Part shown: positions 34,834 through 44,682 of the stretch, piece after piece
Layout: every line of letters starts with the position of its first letter
Position numbering within the stretch: position 1 is the first letter of the stretch
NCBI RefSeq assembly: GCF_041410465.1
Contig: NZ_CP166961.1
Location: forward strand, 3,224,001-3,288,000
Direction: 5' to 3'
DNA from: Thalassotalea sp. 273M-4
GTDB lineage: Bacteria; Pseudomonadota; Gammaproteobacteria; Enterobacterales; Alteromonadaceae
DNA: 64,000 nt
Translations under genes and position numbers: made by a program
The notes under the pieces: generated by a model
What the model was told of the DNA's origin: nothing
The model's input: the letters and a program-made list of their open reading frames with translations, nothing else
Database searches by the model: none

Positions 34834-35760
34834 ATGACCATCGCCTTAATTTGCCCTGATAAAAACCCAAGCCCTTGGTTAAAGGCTTTTGCCCAAGTGG
34901 CACCAGAAATCAACGTTGAAGTTTGGCCAAACATCCACTCTCCTGAAAAAGTGACCCTCGCCCTTTGCTGGCAACAACCAGAGGGCAGTTTATTAGCGTT
35001 TAAAAACCTAAAAGTGATTTGTTCGATGGGCGCTGGGGTAGATCATTTGCTCAAAGATAAACTTCTGCCTCCTGAGCTTCCTATTACCCGTATTGTGGAT
35101 GAAGATTTGTCTCAAGGGATGTTCGAGTACTTGTTGTATGCGGTTACTGAACGGCTTAGCGTCCGCTCGGCTTACCAAGCACAACAACGCCAAGCCATTT
35201 GGCAATGGCAGCGTCAAACACCTTTTGCCAAATGCCATATCGGCTTTTTGGGTTTGGGGGAAATAGGCGCCTATTGCGCCCAAAAATTTGCCTCATTGGG
35301 TTTCAAAGTTTCGGGGTGGTCACAGTCTGAAAAACACATCCAGGGAGTACATTCATACACCAGAGATCAACTCAATGACTTTGTTGCCAAACCCGACATT
35401 CTTGTGTGTTTATTGCCTTTAACCAAAAAAACCATAGGCATATTAAATGCCAAGATGTTCAACCATGTAAAACCAGGTTGTTACTTAATCAATGTCGCCA
35501 GAGGCCATCACTTAAATGAAGCGGACTTACTGACAGCGCTTGCGCAAAAAAAACTGAGTGGCGCCTGTCTTGATGTTTTTCAGCAAGAGCCGTTAGCACC
35601 AGAACACCCATTTTGGCATCATCCTGACATAAGCATTACGCCCCATTGCTCGAGCTTGACTCGCCCAAAGTCAGTCGTGCAGCAAATTCGCCAGCACTAT
35701 TACGCGAGCCAACAAAACTATCCGTTAAATCATCTGGTTAATGTCATGAAACAATATTAA
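34834..35760 (+). CDS. ghrA: Glyoxylate/hydroxypyruvate reductase A
   Basis: This 308-residue D-2-hydroxyacid dehydrogenase has the NAD(P)-binding motif GFLGLGEIGAYCA (about residues 138–150), followed by the catalytic-domain markers NVARGHHLNEADLL (Arg) and the late HPDISITPHCSSLTRP (His). It reduces glyoxylate to glycolate and hydroxypyruvate to glycerate in the cytoplasm. Length equals the E. coli GhrA (312). It has no obvious operon partners. Confidence 0.92.
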   Translation: MTIALICPDKNPSPWLKAFAQVAPEINVEVWPNIHSPEKVTLALCWQQPEGSLLAFKNLKVICSMGAGVDHLLKDKLLPPELPITRIVDEDLSQGMFEYLLYAVTERLSVRSAYQAQQRQAIWQWQRQTPFAKCHIGFLGLGEIGAYCAQKFASLGFKVSGWSQSEKHIQGVHSYTRDQLNDFVAKPDILVCLLPLTKKTIGILNAKMFNHVKPGCYLINVARGHHLNEADLLTALAQKKLSGACLDVFQQEPLAPEHPFWHHPDISITPHCSSLTRPKSVVQQIRQHYYASQQNYPLNHLVNVMKQY

Positions 35761-35904
35761 TGGGTCTGACAAATCTAGATATTTTTTAACCACACTCAAA
35801 TAAGTAATGATCAAGGTAATGACATCGATATTAACCAACAAGGTTTTTAGTTACCTTATAACAACTTATAATTGCGCATATCTCTTAATAACAAGGAATA
35901 CCTT

Positions 35905-37086
35905 ATGACCATCTTAGGAACCCCCCTTTCACCTTCGGCCACTAAAGTGCTTTTATGTGGTTCTGGTGAGTTGGGTAAAGAATTAACAATAGAACTGCAA
36001 CAGCTGGGCGTAGAGGTCATTGCAATAGACAGTTACCCTAACGCCCCCGCAATGCAAGTTGCACACCGCAGTCACGTTATTTCAATGCTCGATGGCAACG
36101 CTTTACGCCAAGTGATTGAACAAGAACAACCGGATTACATTGTGCCTGAAGTTGAAGCGATTGCGACCGACACCTTAGCGCAACTTGAAACCGAAGGATT
36201 CAACGTGATCCCAACGGCCAAAGCCACTCAATTAACCATGAACCGAGAGGCCATCCGCCGTTTAGCGGCTGAAACATTAGGGTTAAAAACCAGTCACTAT
36301 CGATTTGCCGAAACCAAAGAACAGTACTTAGAAGCTGTAGACAGCATAGGCTTTCCTTTTGTGATCAAGCCCATTATGAGTTCATCAGGGAAAGGCCAAA
36401 GCGTAGTGAAAACCCCTGAACAACTCGATGATGCCTGGACATACGCTCAGCAAGGTGCTCGCGGTTCGGGTGACAAAGTCATTGTTGAAGGTTTTGTCGA
36501 CTTTGATTACGAGATCACCTTACTAACGGTGCGTCATAAAAATGGCACATCTTTCTGTCCGCCTATTGGTCACCGCCAAGAAGGCGGTGACTATCAAGAG
36601 TCATGGCAACCACAAGCGATGTCGGAGCAAGCATTGGCAAATGCGCAAAAGGCTGGCGAGTTAATCACAACGGCCCTTGGTGGGTTTGGTATCTTTGGCG
36701 TTGAGTTATTTATAAAAGGAGATCAGGTGATCTTTAATGAAGTATCACCCAGACCCCATGATACAGGGCTTGTCACCTTAATTTCACAAGACTTATCCGA
36801 GTTTGCCTTACATGCTAGGGCTATTTTGGGCTTACCGATTCCAGCCATTAATCAGTACGCACCTGCCGCCTCAAAAGCTATTTTGGTGACCGGTAAATCT
36901 GAACAAGTCGCCTTTTCTCAAGTTGATCAAGTATTGGCCATGCCAAATACCCAAATTAGATTATTTGGCAAACCGCAAGTCAATGGTCACCGCCGTATGG
37001 GAGTGATTTTAAACAAGGCCGACTCCATTACTGAAGCAGTAAACAATGTGGAAAAAGCGGCTGAGATCATTAAACCTGTGCTTTAA
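35905..37086 (+). CDS. purT: Formate-dependent phosphoribosylglycinamide formyltransferase
   Basis: This is a 393-residue ATP-grasp enzyme. ATG 35905 is chosen: AAGGA sits 9 bases upstream and the protein then begins [26 protein letters not shown] as in other PurT proteins; an extension of 11 residues is unsupported. The ATP-grasp core shows [17 protein letters not shown] and the metal-binding [12 protein letters not shown]. It makes formyl-GAR from GAR, formate and ATP in purine synthesis, bypassing folate. No clear PurR box was seen upstream. Confidence 0.96.
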   Translation: MTILGTPLSPSATKVLLCGSGELGKELTIELQQLGVEVIAIDSYPNAPAMQVAHRSHVISMLDGNALRQVIEQEQPDYIVPEVEAIATDTLAQLETEGFNVIPTAKATQLTMNREAIRRLAAETLGLKTSHYRFAETKEQYLEAVDSIGFPFVIKPIMSSSGKGQSVVKTPEQLDDAWTYAQQGARGSGDKVIVEGFVDFDYEITLLTVRHKNGTSFCPPIGHRQEGGDYQESWQPQAMSEQALANAQKAGELITTALGGFGIFGVELFIKGDQVIFNEVSPRPHDTGLVTLISQDLSEFALHARAILGLPIPAINQYAPAASKAILVTGKSEQVAFSQVDQVLAMPNTQIRLFGKPQVNGHRRMGVILNKADSITEAVNNVEKAAEIIKPVL

Positions 37087-37237
37087 CAAAAGCGCTTAGT
37101 GACATAATCACATTCTGCGATGGTCAAAGTTTAAGCTAGCACTAAATCTTAGGGGCTTACTTTGACCATTCTTTTTTATAACGCGATAAAGGACGGAAAA
37201 CGCGATTGGCTAAAGAGCCAAACCTAAATTTTGGGCA

Positions 37238-37259
37238 TAAAAAAACACCTTTACGGTGC
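37238..37259 (-). terminator. Terminator of tRNA-His
   Basis: On the minus strand CACC, GTAAA loop and GGTG are followed by seven T. A second hairpin TTGGCT–AAAG–AGCCAA lies 20 bases further on. Confidence 0.65.
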
Positions 37260-37290
37260 GAATGTTTAAAGACATGGATAATAAAAAAGA

Positions 37291-37367
37291 TGGGGTGGCT
37301 AATGGGACTTGAACCCACGACAACCGGAATCACAATCCGGGGCTCTACCAACTGAGCTATAGCCACC
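37291..37367 (-). tRNA. tRNA-His (GTG anticodon)
   Basis: A 77-base cloverleaf is read on the minus strand: acceptor GGTGGCT with AGCCACC, D-arm GCTCAGTTGGTAGAGC, anticodon loop ATTGTGATT with GTG, T-arm GTGGGTTCAAGTCCCAT and an encoded CCA. It closely matches E. coli tRNA-His. Confidence 0.97.
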
Positions 37368-37791
37368 ATCGTATTTTGCGCGACTGCTTAGAAACAGTGC
37401 GCGAATTATAGGGTTTTAGGCGTATATTTCAAGTAAATTTTTCTAAAAAAAACGATTTACGCTGCTTTTGATGATAATTTCAACATATCTTATGGTTTTA
37501 TGCCTATTTCATTACCATAGTGTGGCTATACGAAAAGATTTATCTTGTTAATGCACCTCAGATAACACTCATTGTTGTGCACAACCTAATGGACTTAGTA
37601 CTACCTGCTCTATCAACTTCAGCCGATTTTCTGTTGTAGGAAAGAAAAAGCCGGCTATTTGCATAGCCGACTTATGCTTACAGATCATCCTTGGGAGTAA
37701 AGCAGACAATCCTTATCACAATGTGGTTAACCTAACCTCTATCTTCAACTATTACTTCATTGGCGGTCCTAGCCCATGAATAAGTGACAGC
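37368..37791. other. Intergenic region between tRNA-His and the M28 peptidase
   Basis: It is AT-rich with no coding frame of note. It holds the tRNA-His promoter region and the terminator of the peptidase gene (37643–37672). Confidence 0.5.
37643..37672 (-). terminator. Terminator of the M28 peptidase gene
   Basis: On the minus strand AGTCGGCTAT, GCAA loop and ATAGCCGGCT (one G-T pair) are followed by TTTTTC. Confidence 0.75.
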
Positions 37792-39480
37792 TTAGTCTTT
37801 GATTAAGCTTTGAGTTTCAAGAGCTCGGTTGGCGTCGCGTTCACGTTTACGACGCTCTTTTTGACTTTTCTCAGCCATCTTCTGCAATTGTAATTTTGAC
37901 GGCTTGGTTGGCATAGGCTTACGTGGTACACCATCATCGGCCATTGCCGCTTGATATACAAAGCCAGCCATAATCACCGCGGCTTGTTTCATGTCTGCCT
38001 CAATCACATGATCGAATGAATCAATGTGGGTATGATGCAATCGTGATGAGTAATCAAGAGGGTCTTGAATAAACTGAAAGCCAGGTAGGCCAACATCGTC
38101 AAAAGACTCATGATCGGTTCCACCGGTTGTTTTATTGCTTATCGTTCCTGTACTTAGATCAGAATATGGGCCAAACCATTTGCTAAATAACGGCTTCACC
38201 GCGACGTTACCTTCGGTATAGATACCGCGGAACATGCCACTACCGTTATCCATATTAAAATACACGGAAAAGTCATCGTAAGCGGCTTTTTGGCTGATAG
38301 GCCAACCCGGCGTTTTCCAAAGGTAACTTGGCAGTTCTCGTTCAACTTTATCTTCAGGTTTTGGTCTTGAGGCAAAGTGTTTTTCAACATATGCCCTAGA
38401 GCCATATAAGCCTTGCTCTTCACCAGACCACAACGCTATGCGAATGGTATTTTTAGGTTTAACGTCTAAGGCCTTTAGAATGCGAACGGCCTCCATTGCA
38501 ACAGCGACCCCTGCGCCATTATCAACCGCTCCGTCGCTGGCATGCCATGAATCTAAATGGCCCCCTAACATAACAATTTTTGGATTTTCAGCATTGCCTG
38601 GAATTTCTGCGATGGTGTTATAAGCATTGTGATCATTATCATAAAACGTTGCTTTCACATCTAACGACAGCTTTGGAGCATCACCATCATCCATTAAACG
38701 AGTGATGAGGTTGTATTGCTCAGCTTCAATAACAATGGCTGGAATGGGGAACGTATTATCTTTTTTATGTGATTTACCCCAAATGCCAACTAAGCCACCT
38801 TGACGCCAACTGCGATAAACGGCGGCCAGAGCCCCTTCTTCTTTTAGAAATGCATTAAGCTCTTTATTAAACAAATAACGCTGCATAGTCGATTCATGTC
38901 GATGCGGTGCGCGTTCGGTGCGATGGCTTGGTCCACGCATTACATCAAACTCTTTGATTTTTGATAAATCGGATGCACTATGGCGCTTAAAAACGGTGTT
39001 TTTAGGTTCGCCTATCGTACGTCCCTCTCCCATCAGGAGTATTTTACCCTTTAGCTTACCTTTATAACGCTCTAGATCTGCGATGGAGCTTGCATCAAAC
39101 AGTACCGCTGGTGCTGTAATCATCCCATTTGTCCCTGGTGTCCAAGCCACAGGGATACCGTGTAAAGAGACATTTCGAGGTGATGTTAAAGCGATTGATG
39201 CGGCGTCATGTGACCAACCTCGACCAAAATCAAAAGCCTCAAGATGGGCATTTTCAAGACCCCAGTCGGCTAATTGTTCTTTGGTCCATACATTGGCCTT
39301 ATACATTTGTGGAGAGCCCGATAGGCGAGGCCCAATATTATCGGTTAAGTATTGCAAGGTATGCATGACGTGCGAATTATAAAACCCTTCGGCACGGATT
39401 TTATTAGCCATTTCCAGATCTGTGTTAGCGACAGCTGAAATGGAGGTAAATGCCAACAAAGACAACATCATGTTTTTCAT
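37792..39480 (-). CDS. Exported M28-family zinc aminopeptidase/carboxypeptidase Q-like
   Basis: This 562-residue protein has a signal peptide (cut after AVA near residue 18), an N-terminal cap, a protease-associated domain (about 110–240), and an M28 catalytic domain. Zinc ligands are visible in LGGHLDSWHASDGAVDNGAG (His and Asp), the catalytic GEEQGLYGS and the final RLHHTHIDSFD. A Lys/Arg-rich C-terminal tail follows. It probably degrades oligopeptides in the periplasm or outside the cell, fitting the S9 peptidase nearby in lifestyle. It is a single gene with its own terminator. Confidence 0.92.
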   Translation of the reverse strand: MKNMMLSLLAFTSISAVANTDLEMANKIRAEGFYNSHVMHTLQYLTDNIGPRLSGSPQMYKANVWTKEQLADWGLENAHLEAFDFGRGWSHDAASIALTSPRNVSLHGIPVAWTPGTNGMITAPAVLFDASSIADLERYKGKLKGKILLMGEGRTIGEPKNTVFKRHSASDLSKIKEFDVMRGPSHRTERAPHRHESTMQRYLFNKELNAFLKEEGALAAVYRSWRQGGLVGIWGKSHKKDNTFPIPAIVIEAEQYNLITRLMDDGDAPKLSLDVKATFYDNDHNAYNTIAEIPGNAENPKIVMLGGHLDSWHASDGAVDNGAGVAVAMEAVRILKALDVKPKNTIRIALWSGEEQGLYGSRAYVEKHFASRPKPEDKVERELPSYLWKTPGWPISQKAAYDDFSVYFNMDNGSGMFRGIYTEGNVAVKPLFSKWFGPYSDLSTGTISNKTTGGTDHESFDDVGLPGFQFIQDPLDYSSRLHHTHIDSFDHVIEADMKQAAVIMAGFVYQAAMADDGVPRKPMPTKPSKLQLQKMAEKSQKERRKRERDANRALETQSLIKD

Positions 39481-39903
39481 TATTATTCCCTTAAAACAAA
39501 TTTATAACAAAAAAACATACGGGATTTTACATGGTTAGGGAAGCGTTTTAGGTTCAAACGCCCTTTTTTACCGTTAAGTGGTAATTTTTTCGCTGGCGTG
39601 ATGATATTAACATCATTATTTCAGATTCGTTTCACAGCGGGTTGGCCGAAGATTTAAGCTTAATACGTTTTATCAGCCTACATTAGCACTCGATGAAAAA
39701 TAAAAAACCATATAAATGAATACATTAACACCACACTAAAGAAGCGAATTTAAGACTCATAAAACAAATTATCGTTTTATTTTTAATCAATTAACTATAA
39801 AAATCTGGAATATCTGTTAAATTGTAGTTAACGATAATAAAAAATCACCCAAGATGGATTTTGCTGACGTCGTGTACAAGGACTGTTTTAGGGAGCGAGC
39901 TCG
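39481..39903. other. Intergenic region between divergent peptidase and diguanylate cyclase genes
   Basis: This is 420 bases of AT-rich sequence containing both divergent promoters. I see no RNA gene, riboswitch or repeat here. Confidence 0.4.
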
Positions 39904-41721
39904 ATGAAGAGATACAAACAATACCAACAAACATTTTCCCTCGTTTTATTGATAAACCTTTTATGTTTATTTAGCTTAAGCACATCGGCAGAAGAATTGG
40001 AGCTGTTTCCCAATCAAAAGATCGCCTCCATAGCCAACCACGTTTCTTTTATTATTGACCAGGACTCTGAATTATCAGCAAAACAAGTATCTGCCTCAAC
40101 CGAATTAAAAACATTGAAGCAAGCCAATTTAACCAAAGCGTTTGTCGGTAATGTTGCGGGTTCTGTTTGGCTCAAATTAGAAATAAAAAATGTCAGTGAT
40201 GAATTTGTCGACATTCAAATACAGTCTCCGACAACGACGCCATCGATTATGGCTCTATATCACCGTCCTTTAGGCTCCAATCTAGACTTTGAAAAAATCA
40301 CCGACGACATCCGTCATAATTTAACCAAAAGGGCGTTACCTACGGCTCGGGTTTCACTGCCACTAAAATTACAACCCAATGAAACTCGTGAAGTGTTGAT
40401 TGAAAGCTTTAGTGATGTGCCCACACCAAGATACCTTAATTTTCAACTGGTCTCGTTACCGGTATTAATTCACAGTTCTAATATTGAACATATTATTTTT
40501 GGCATGGTGATGTCGCTCATACTGGTGTCGGCTTTATTTAGTTTGATGGCGTATAAGTTTCTCGAAGAAAAGTTTTTTATTTGGTATAGCCTATTTGCCA
40601 TCAGCACTTTGCCCGCTTTAGGGCTTACCACGGGTATCATCAACCTTTATATTCCAAATTTAGATTTTTATCCTTTAGGCACTCTATCTTTTGCGGTAAT
40701 GATTGCCTCGGGTATTCAATTTATGCGGGTTTATTCCAATGTTGCCTATCATTCGTTAAAAACAGATAAGTTAATTTATATAACGTTAATACTCACCCTA
40801 ACAACAGTACCTCTGTCGATTTTAGGCTTTGATCACAAAGCACAGCAGGTGCAACAACTGGCGGTCTTTATTTTCCCCTTTGCTCTCATTGCCGCCGGAT
40901 TAACCGCGCGCCAAGGTGAGAAAAAAATGTCGGCGATGCTCATTGCCCAAACGTTATTATTTGGCTTATTAGTCTTAATTAACATGCAATCTTGGGGTTG
41001 GGTTGACCCCTATGCGGGTATGGTGTTTTTACCCACTATTGGCATATTGTCGGTATTGCTATGCTTGATTTTCGCCATGTACATCAAAGCCAAAGCACAT
41101 TACTACGAAGGTTCAAAAGAAGACTTAGATACCATTGCTTCAGCGTATAAAGAAGCCTATGCCTTACAAGAACAGGTTAAAGAGCAAAACCAACAATTAA
41201 AAGTTGCCAAAGAACAAGCAGAATTTGAGGCCAGAACGGACATGCTTACGCAAATGCCAAATAGGCGTGCATTTATGAACCTTGCAACGATGGCGATTGC
41301 GCAATCGATGCGTCAAGGTAAACCATTGTCTTTCATCGCCTTTGATATCGACAACTTCAAAAAGATTAATGACCACTATGGACATCCTGCCGGTGATGAA
41401 ACCCTGCGAATAATTGGCGAATTAACCAAACAGATCATTCGGGTCAGTGATTTTTGTGGTCGTATTGGTGGTGAAGAATTTATGATCGGGTGTCACAATA
41501 ATCACAAAGATGATGCCGAAATATTAGCAGAACGATTGAGGATGGCCATTGAGAAAACGGTGATAAAAGCCGATGGACATGAATTTACCACGACCATAAG
41601 TTTGGGTATTGCCAATGTGACCAGTGATGACGATTTAGAATCGGTGATCAAAAAATCCGATATCGCAATGTACCTTTCTAAAACCACGGGTAAAAACAAA
41701 GTGACCAACTATGCGGCTTAA
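39904..41721 (+). CDS. Membrane diguanylate cyclase with 7TMR-DISM sensor
   Basis: This 605-residue protein has a signal peptide (about 1–29), a periplasmic 7TMR-DISMED2 domain (about 35–185, with GSVWLKLEIKNVSDE), seven membrane helices of the 7TMR-DISM type (about 190–400), a short coiled coil (about 415–445) and a GGDEF domain. The catalytic signature is GGEEF, and an allosteric inhibitory site RVSD lies five residues before it, so product inhibition by c-di-GMP is expected. It synthesises c-di-GMP in response to a periplasmic ligand, probably a carbohydrate or similar, and may influence pilus-based attachment (inference). Confidence 0.94.
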   Translation: MKRYKQYQQTFSLVLLINLLCLFSLSTSAEELELFPNQKIASIANHVSFIIDQDSELSAKQVSASTELKTLKQANLTKAFVGNVAGSVWLKLEIKNVSDEFVDIQIQSPTTTPSIMALYHRPLGSNLDFEKITDDIRHNLTKRALPTARVSLPLKLQPNETREVLIESFSDVPTPRYLNFQLVSLPVLIHSSNIEHIIFGMVMSLILVSALFSLMAYKFLEEKFFIWYSLFAISTLPALGLTTGIINLYIPNLDFYPLGTLSFAVMIASGIQFMRVYSNVAYHSLKTDKLIYITLILTLTTVPLSILGFDHKAQQVQQLAVFIFPFALIAAGLTARQGEKKMSAMLIAQTLLFGLLVLINMQSWGWVDPYAGMVFLPTIGILSVLLCLIFAMYIKAKAHYYEGSKEDLDTIASAYKEAYALQEQVKEQNQQLKVAKEQAEFEARTDMLTQMPNRRAFMNLATMAIAQSMRQGKPLSFIAFDIDNFKKINDHYGHPAGDETLRIIGELTKQIIRVSDFCGRIGGEEFMIGCHNNHKDDAEILAERLRMAIEKTVIKADGHEFTTTISLGIANVTSDDDLESVIKKSDIAMYLSKTTGKNKVTNYAA

Positions 41722-41799
41722 ACCACGTCGCTCAAGCATGCGATGGCGTCGCTATATCGAGATATAGCGGGCATTCATTGTTGTAGGTATAAACCTGAT

Positions 41800-42318
41800 A
41801 TGTCATTAGAAAAATTCAGTAAACAAATTAAAATCCCTCAGGTTGAGCAATGGGATCCGCCCTATTGTGGTGAGATAGACATTGAGATAAAAGCGAATGG
41901 CGACTGGTTTTATCAAGGCAGTAAAATTGAGCGCAAGCGCCTAGTTAAATTGCTGTCGTCGGTGTTGACCAAAGAAGCCGAGGATTACTTCTTGGTCACT
42001 CCTGTTGAGAAAATGAAAATTCGAGTTCAACATCGGCCATTTGTTATCACCCAGTGGCAATGGATGAGCCAAAATAACGTATTATTGCTGAAATTACTGA
42101 CCAATCTCGATGACGAGATATGGATTACCAAACCCAAAGATTTAGGTTTCGATGAACACGGCAAGCTTATAGCAAACGTGCGCAGAAACTTGTATGCATC
42201 GATACATCGAAATGTATTTTATCAATGGGTAGAGCAAGCAAAAGAGGGTAAAAACCAACAAGGCCACTGCTTATATCTAACAAGCAATGGCCTTGATTTT
42301 GTTATCGGTTATGTCTGA
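41800..42318 (+). CDS. DUF1285-domain protein
   Basis: This is a 172-residue protein starting at MSLEKFSKQIKIPQVEQWDPPYCGEIDI; an in-frame ATG at 41743 would add 19 residues without support. The DUF1285 pattern is clear: WDPPYCGEIDIEIKANGDWFYQGSKIERKRLVKLLSSVL and a C-terminal NLYASIHRNVFYQWVE. No function has been assigned to the family. The last codons form one half of a hairpin (42260–42294) that probably terminates this gene and the convergent hemN. Confidence 0.85.
   Translation: MSLEKFSKQIKIPQVEQWDPPYCGEIDIEIKANGDWFYQGSKIERKRLVKLLSSVLTKEAEDYFLVTPVEKMKIRVQHRPFVITQWQWMSQNNVLLLKLLTNLDDEIWITKPKDLGFDEHGKLIANVRRNLYASIHRNVFYQWVEQAKEGKNQQGHCLYLTSNGLDFVIGYV
42260..42294. terminator. Hairpin inside the end of the DUF1285 gene
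   Basis: AAGGCCACTGCTT pairs with AAGCAATGGCCTT with one mismatch and a 9-base loop. It is followed by GATTTTG. It is embedded in coding sequence and lies between convergent genes. Confidence 0.55.
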
Positions 42319-42334
42319 TCAGTGAACTAAGCGA

Positions 42335-43705
42335 TTAAATAACTCGTGAAAATCTTTGTTGATGCAACTTGGTTCGCAAGTAAGCATCAAACGACATACA
42401 AATATTTCGAATCAACAAACGCCCTTTTTGCACCACCTTAATTTCATCATCATTGTTGGTTAACAGGCCGTCATCAATAAACGTCTGTAAACTGGCGATA
42501 TCCTGACCAAAGTATTGATCAAAATGAATCCCAAATTGCTCTGATATTTTGGTTTTTGATATTTTAAAATTACACATTAAATCTTTAATAACCACCGCTC
42601 TAATCACATCATCTCGGCTCGTTACAATGCCTTTCTCTAACGGGGTTAAACCCGCATCAATAGATCCATAATATTCTTTCAATGTTTTGACATTCTGGCT
42701 AAAGCTTTGGCCAATAGAGCTAATAGAAGAAACCCCAAGACCAAGTAAATCGCAGTCATCTAACACGGTATAGCCTTGGAAATTTCGGTGCAAAGAACCA
42801 CTTTTTTGGGCAATGGCCAATTCATCATTAGGTTTCGCAAAGTGATCCATCCCAATAAACTCATAGCCCATAGCCAAAAAGCTTTCGATTGCAAATTGCA
42901 ATAACGCAAATTTATCATCGGCCGATGGCAGCCATTCGTCACGAATTTTACGCTGAGAGGCAAAGCGAGACGGTAAATGAGCATAACTGAATAATGAAAT
43001 GCGATCAGGATCCATTATTTTTACCGCATCGAGAGTCTTTGCAAATGTTGCTAAGCTTTGGTGTGGCAGGCCATAGATTAAATCTAGGTTAACAGAGCGA
43101 AAGCCAACCGACTTTGCTCTATGAACCAGCGCAGTTATAAACTCAGTACTTTGTTCACGATTAATCGCTTGTTGAACGATTTCATCAGTATCTTGAACGC
43201 CAATGCTTAAACGATTAAAACCCTCTGAAAATAAGTGATCGACAACGTCTAACTCAATTTCCCTCGGATCGACCTCGATACTCATTTCAATATCTTGAGC
43301 AAACTGAAATGTCTCTTTAAGTTTGGCGACCAGTTGGCTAATTTGTGATTTGGTTAGAAACGTAGGCGTACCACCACCCCAATGCAGTTGTTTGACGGTA
43401 TAGCTTGCAAACTGCGGTGCGCGTAATGATATTTCTTTAAATAAATACTCCAGGTATTCATCGGCTTTATGAGAATGACGGGTTACAACTTTATTGCAAC
43501 CACAGTAATAGCAAAGGCTGTGACAAAATGGGATGTGGACGTATAAAGACAACTCATTATGTTCGGAGCAAGAAATGGCATTTAACAAATCGGATTCAAT
43601 AAACTGGTTTGAGAACTCGACGGCTGTCGGATAGGAGGTATAACGTGGACCACTGACATTGTATTTCGCAAGCAACTCTGGAGAAAACATCTCGTTAAAT
43701 GACAT
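42335..43705 (-). CDS. hemN: Oxygen-independent coproporphyrinogen III dehydrogenase
   Basis: This 456-residue radical SAM enzyme has the cluster motif HIPFCHSLCYYCGCNK (about residues 56–71), with the fourth Cys in the extended CxxxCxxCxC motif of true HemN, and the SAM-binding GGGTPTF. It converts coproporphyrinogen III to protoporphyrinogen IX without oxygen in heme synthesis. Its promoter contains an FNR-like site centred where a class II activator would bind, consistent with anaerobic induction as in other gammaproteobacteria. Confidence 0.95.
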   Translation of the reverse strand: MSFNEMFSPELLAKYNVSGPRYTSYPTAVEFSNQFIESDLLNAISCSEHNELSLYVHIPFCHSLCYYCGCNKVVTRHSHKADEYLEYLFKEISLRAPQFASYTVKQLHWGGGTPTFLTKSQISQLVAKLKETFQFAQDIEMSIEVDPREIELDVVDHLFSEGFNRLSIGVQDTDEIVQQAINREQSTEFITALVHRAKSVGFRSVNLDLIYGLPHQSLATFAKTLDAVKIMDPDRISLFSYAHLPSRFASQRKIRDEWLPSADDKFALLQFAIESFLAMGYEFIGMDHFAKPNDELAIAQKSGSLHRNFQGYTVLDDCDLLGLGVSSISSIGQSFSQNVKTLKEYYGSIDAGLTPLEKGIVTSRDDVIRAVVIKDLMCNFKISKTKISEQFGIHFDQYFGQDIASLQTFIDDGLLTNNDDEIKVVQKGRLLIRNICMSFDAYLRTKLHQQRFSRVI

Positions 43706-43736
43706 TCTAATAAACCTTTTTAAAACAATTGTAATA

Positions 43737-43778
43737 ATTATAGTAAAAAGGTTTGTTTGTCACTTTGATCTGCAACAA
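43737..43778 (-). promoter_or_regulatory. hemN promoter with FNR/EtrA-type box
   Basis: The dyad TTGAT–CTGC–AACAA (43765–43778; one mismatch from TTGAT-N4-ATCAA) and a perfect minus-strand -10 TATAAT (43742 to 43737) predict a start near 43730. That places the dyad centre at -41.5, the exact class II FNR position, with no -35 needed. Confidence 0.65.
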
Positions 43779-43836
43779 CCAGAGTTTAAAATACAACCAG
43801 TTAACAACTTAAATACTCATAAGCGAGTAATGTTTT

Positions 43837-44148
43837 TTAGTCTGCGCAGTCGATGCACTTAATTGCCGCAGGCTGAACATTTAACCTAGCTCGGGCAATT
43901 TCTTCACCGCAATCGACACAATAGCCATAGGTACCTTGTTCGATACGACTGATTGCGTCGGATAACTGCTGGATTTCAACTTTGGCTTCCGACTCTAAGG
44001 CATTTAACACTTCGTCGTTTTCTCGCTCTCCAGCTTGTTCAGACCAGTCAGCCGGACGCCCCTCAGCAAACTCCTCATGGATTGCCGTGATCCGTTTTTG
44101 TAAATCGACAATTCGTTTGGTAAAAGCTACTTTCAGTTGGTCCGACAT
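43837..44148 (-). CDS. DksA/TraR-family C4 zinc-finger protein
   Basis: This 103-residue protein has an N-terminal coiled-coil segment (KRIVDLQKRITAIHEEF...), then the C4 zinc finger CVDC...CIDC with the family GTYGYCVDCGEEIARARL signature. It is shorter than DksA (151 residues), more like TraR/YbiI-type small members that bind RNA polymerase through the secondary channel. It is third in the yihI–DUF2489–dksA-like unit (23-base gap). The exact regulatory role is unknown. Confidence 0.85.
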   Translation of the reverse strand: MSDQLKVAFTKRIVDLQKRITAIHEEFAEGRPADWSEQAGERENDEVLNALESEAKVEIQQLSDAISRIEQGTYGYCVDCGEEIARARLNVQPAAIKCIDCAD

Positions 44149-44171
44149 ATTATTATCCTAGTTTTTATTAT

Positions 44172-44672
44172 CTAATTTTGACTTAGCCTCGCTTGCAACT
44201 CTACTTTAAGTTCGATTGCATAAGGCTCCAATCCTTCAACGTTTCTATTGACTTCAGGTTCAAGCTTTTCTTCGATACCCATGCGCTCTAAATCAAGTTT
44301 TAAGCGCTCTTTTTTAGACAGCGCCTTTCGTTTGTCAAGTATAGGCATATGTTTGATATCATTATATAAATTAAATATAGCAGGAAATTTCTCAATAAAC
44401 CTATCGGCATGACTTTCCATGGACTCAATAAGCACTGACAAGCGCCAACAACCTTCTGAAATATCGCATTGCTGTTGATTCATCGCCTTCGCAATTAAAA
44501 TCACGCTATTAAGAACATCAATATCGCGTTGAAGTTGTTTCGCCTGTAGTTTTTGCTTTTGCGCCTTTTCGGCAATTGTTTGTTGTCTTAATTGCCATAA
44601 CAATCGCCCAGCATAAAGAGCCAGAAGCAACACAATAACACCAGCAATGAGCCAATAAACACCGTATACCAC
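44172..44672 (-). CDS. DUF2489-domain membrane protein
   Basis: This 166-residue protein has a single N-terminal membrane helix (about 6–26) followed by a long helical cytoplasmic domain beginning QTIAEKAQKQKLQAKQLQRDIDVLNSVILIAKAMNQQQCDISEGCWRL, the DUF2489 core. It lies 10 bases after yihI and is cotranscribed with it, an arrangement seen in other gammaproteobacteria. The function is unknown. Confidence 0.85.
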   Translation of the reverse strand: MVYGVYWLIAGVIVLLLALYAGRLLWQLRQQTIAEKAQKQKLQAKQLQRDIDVLNSVILIAKAMNQQQCDISEGCWRLSVLIESMESHADRFIEKFPAIFNLYNDIKHMPILDKRKALSKKERLKLDLERMGIEEKLEPEVNRNVEGLEPYAIELKVELQARLSQN

Positions 44673-44682
44673 TTAATTACCC

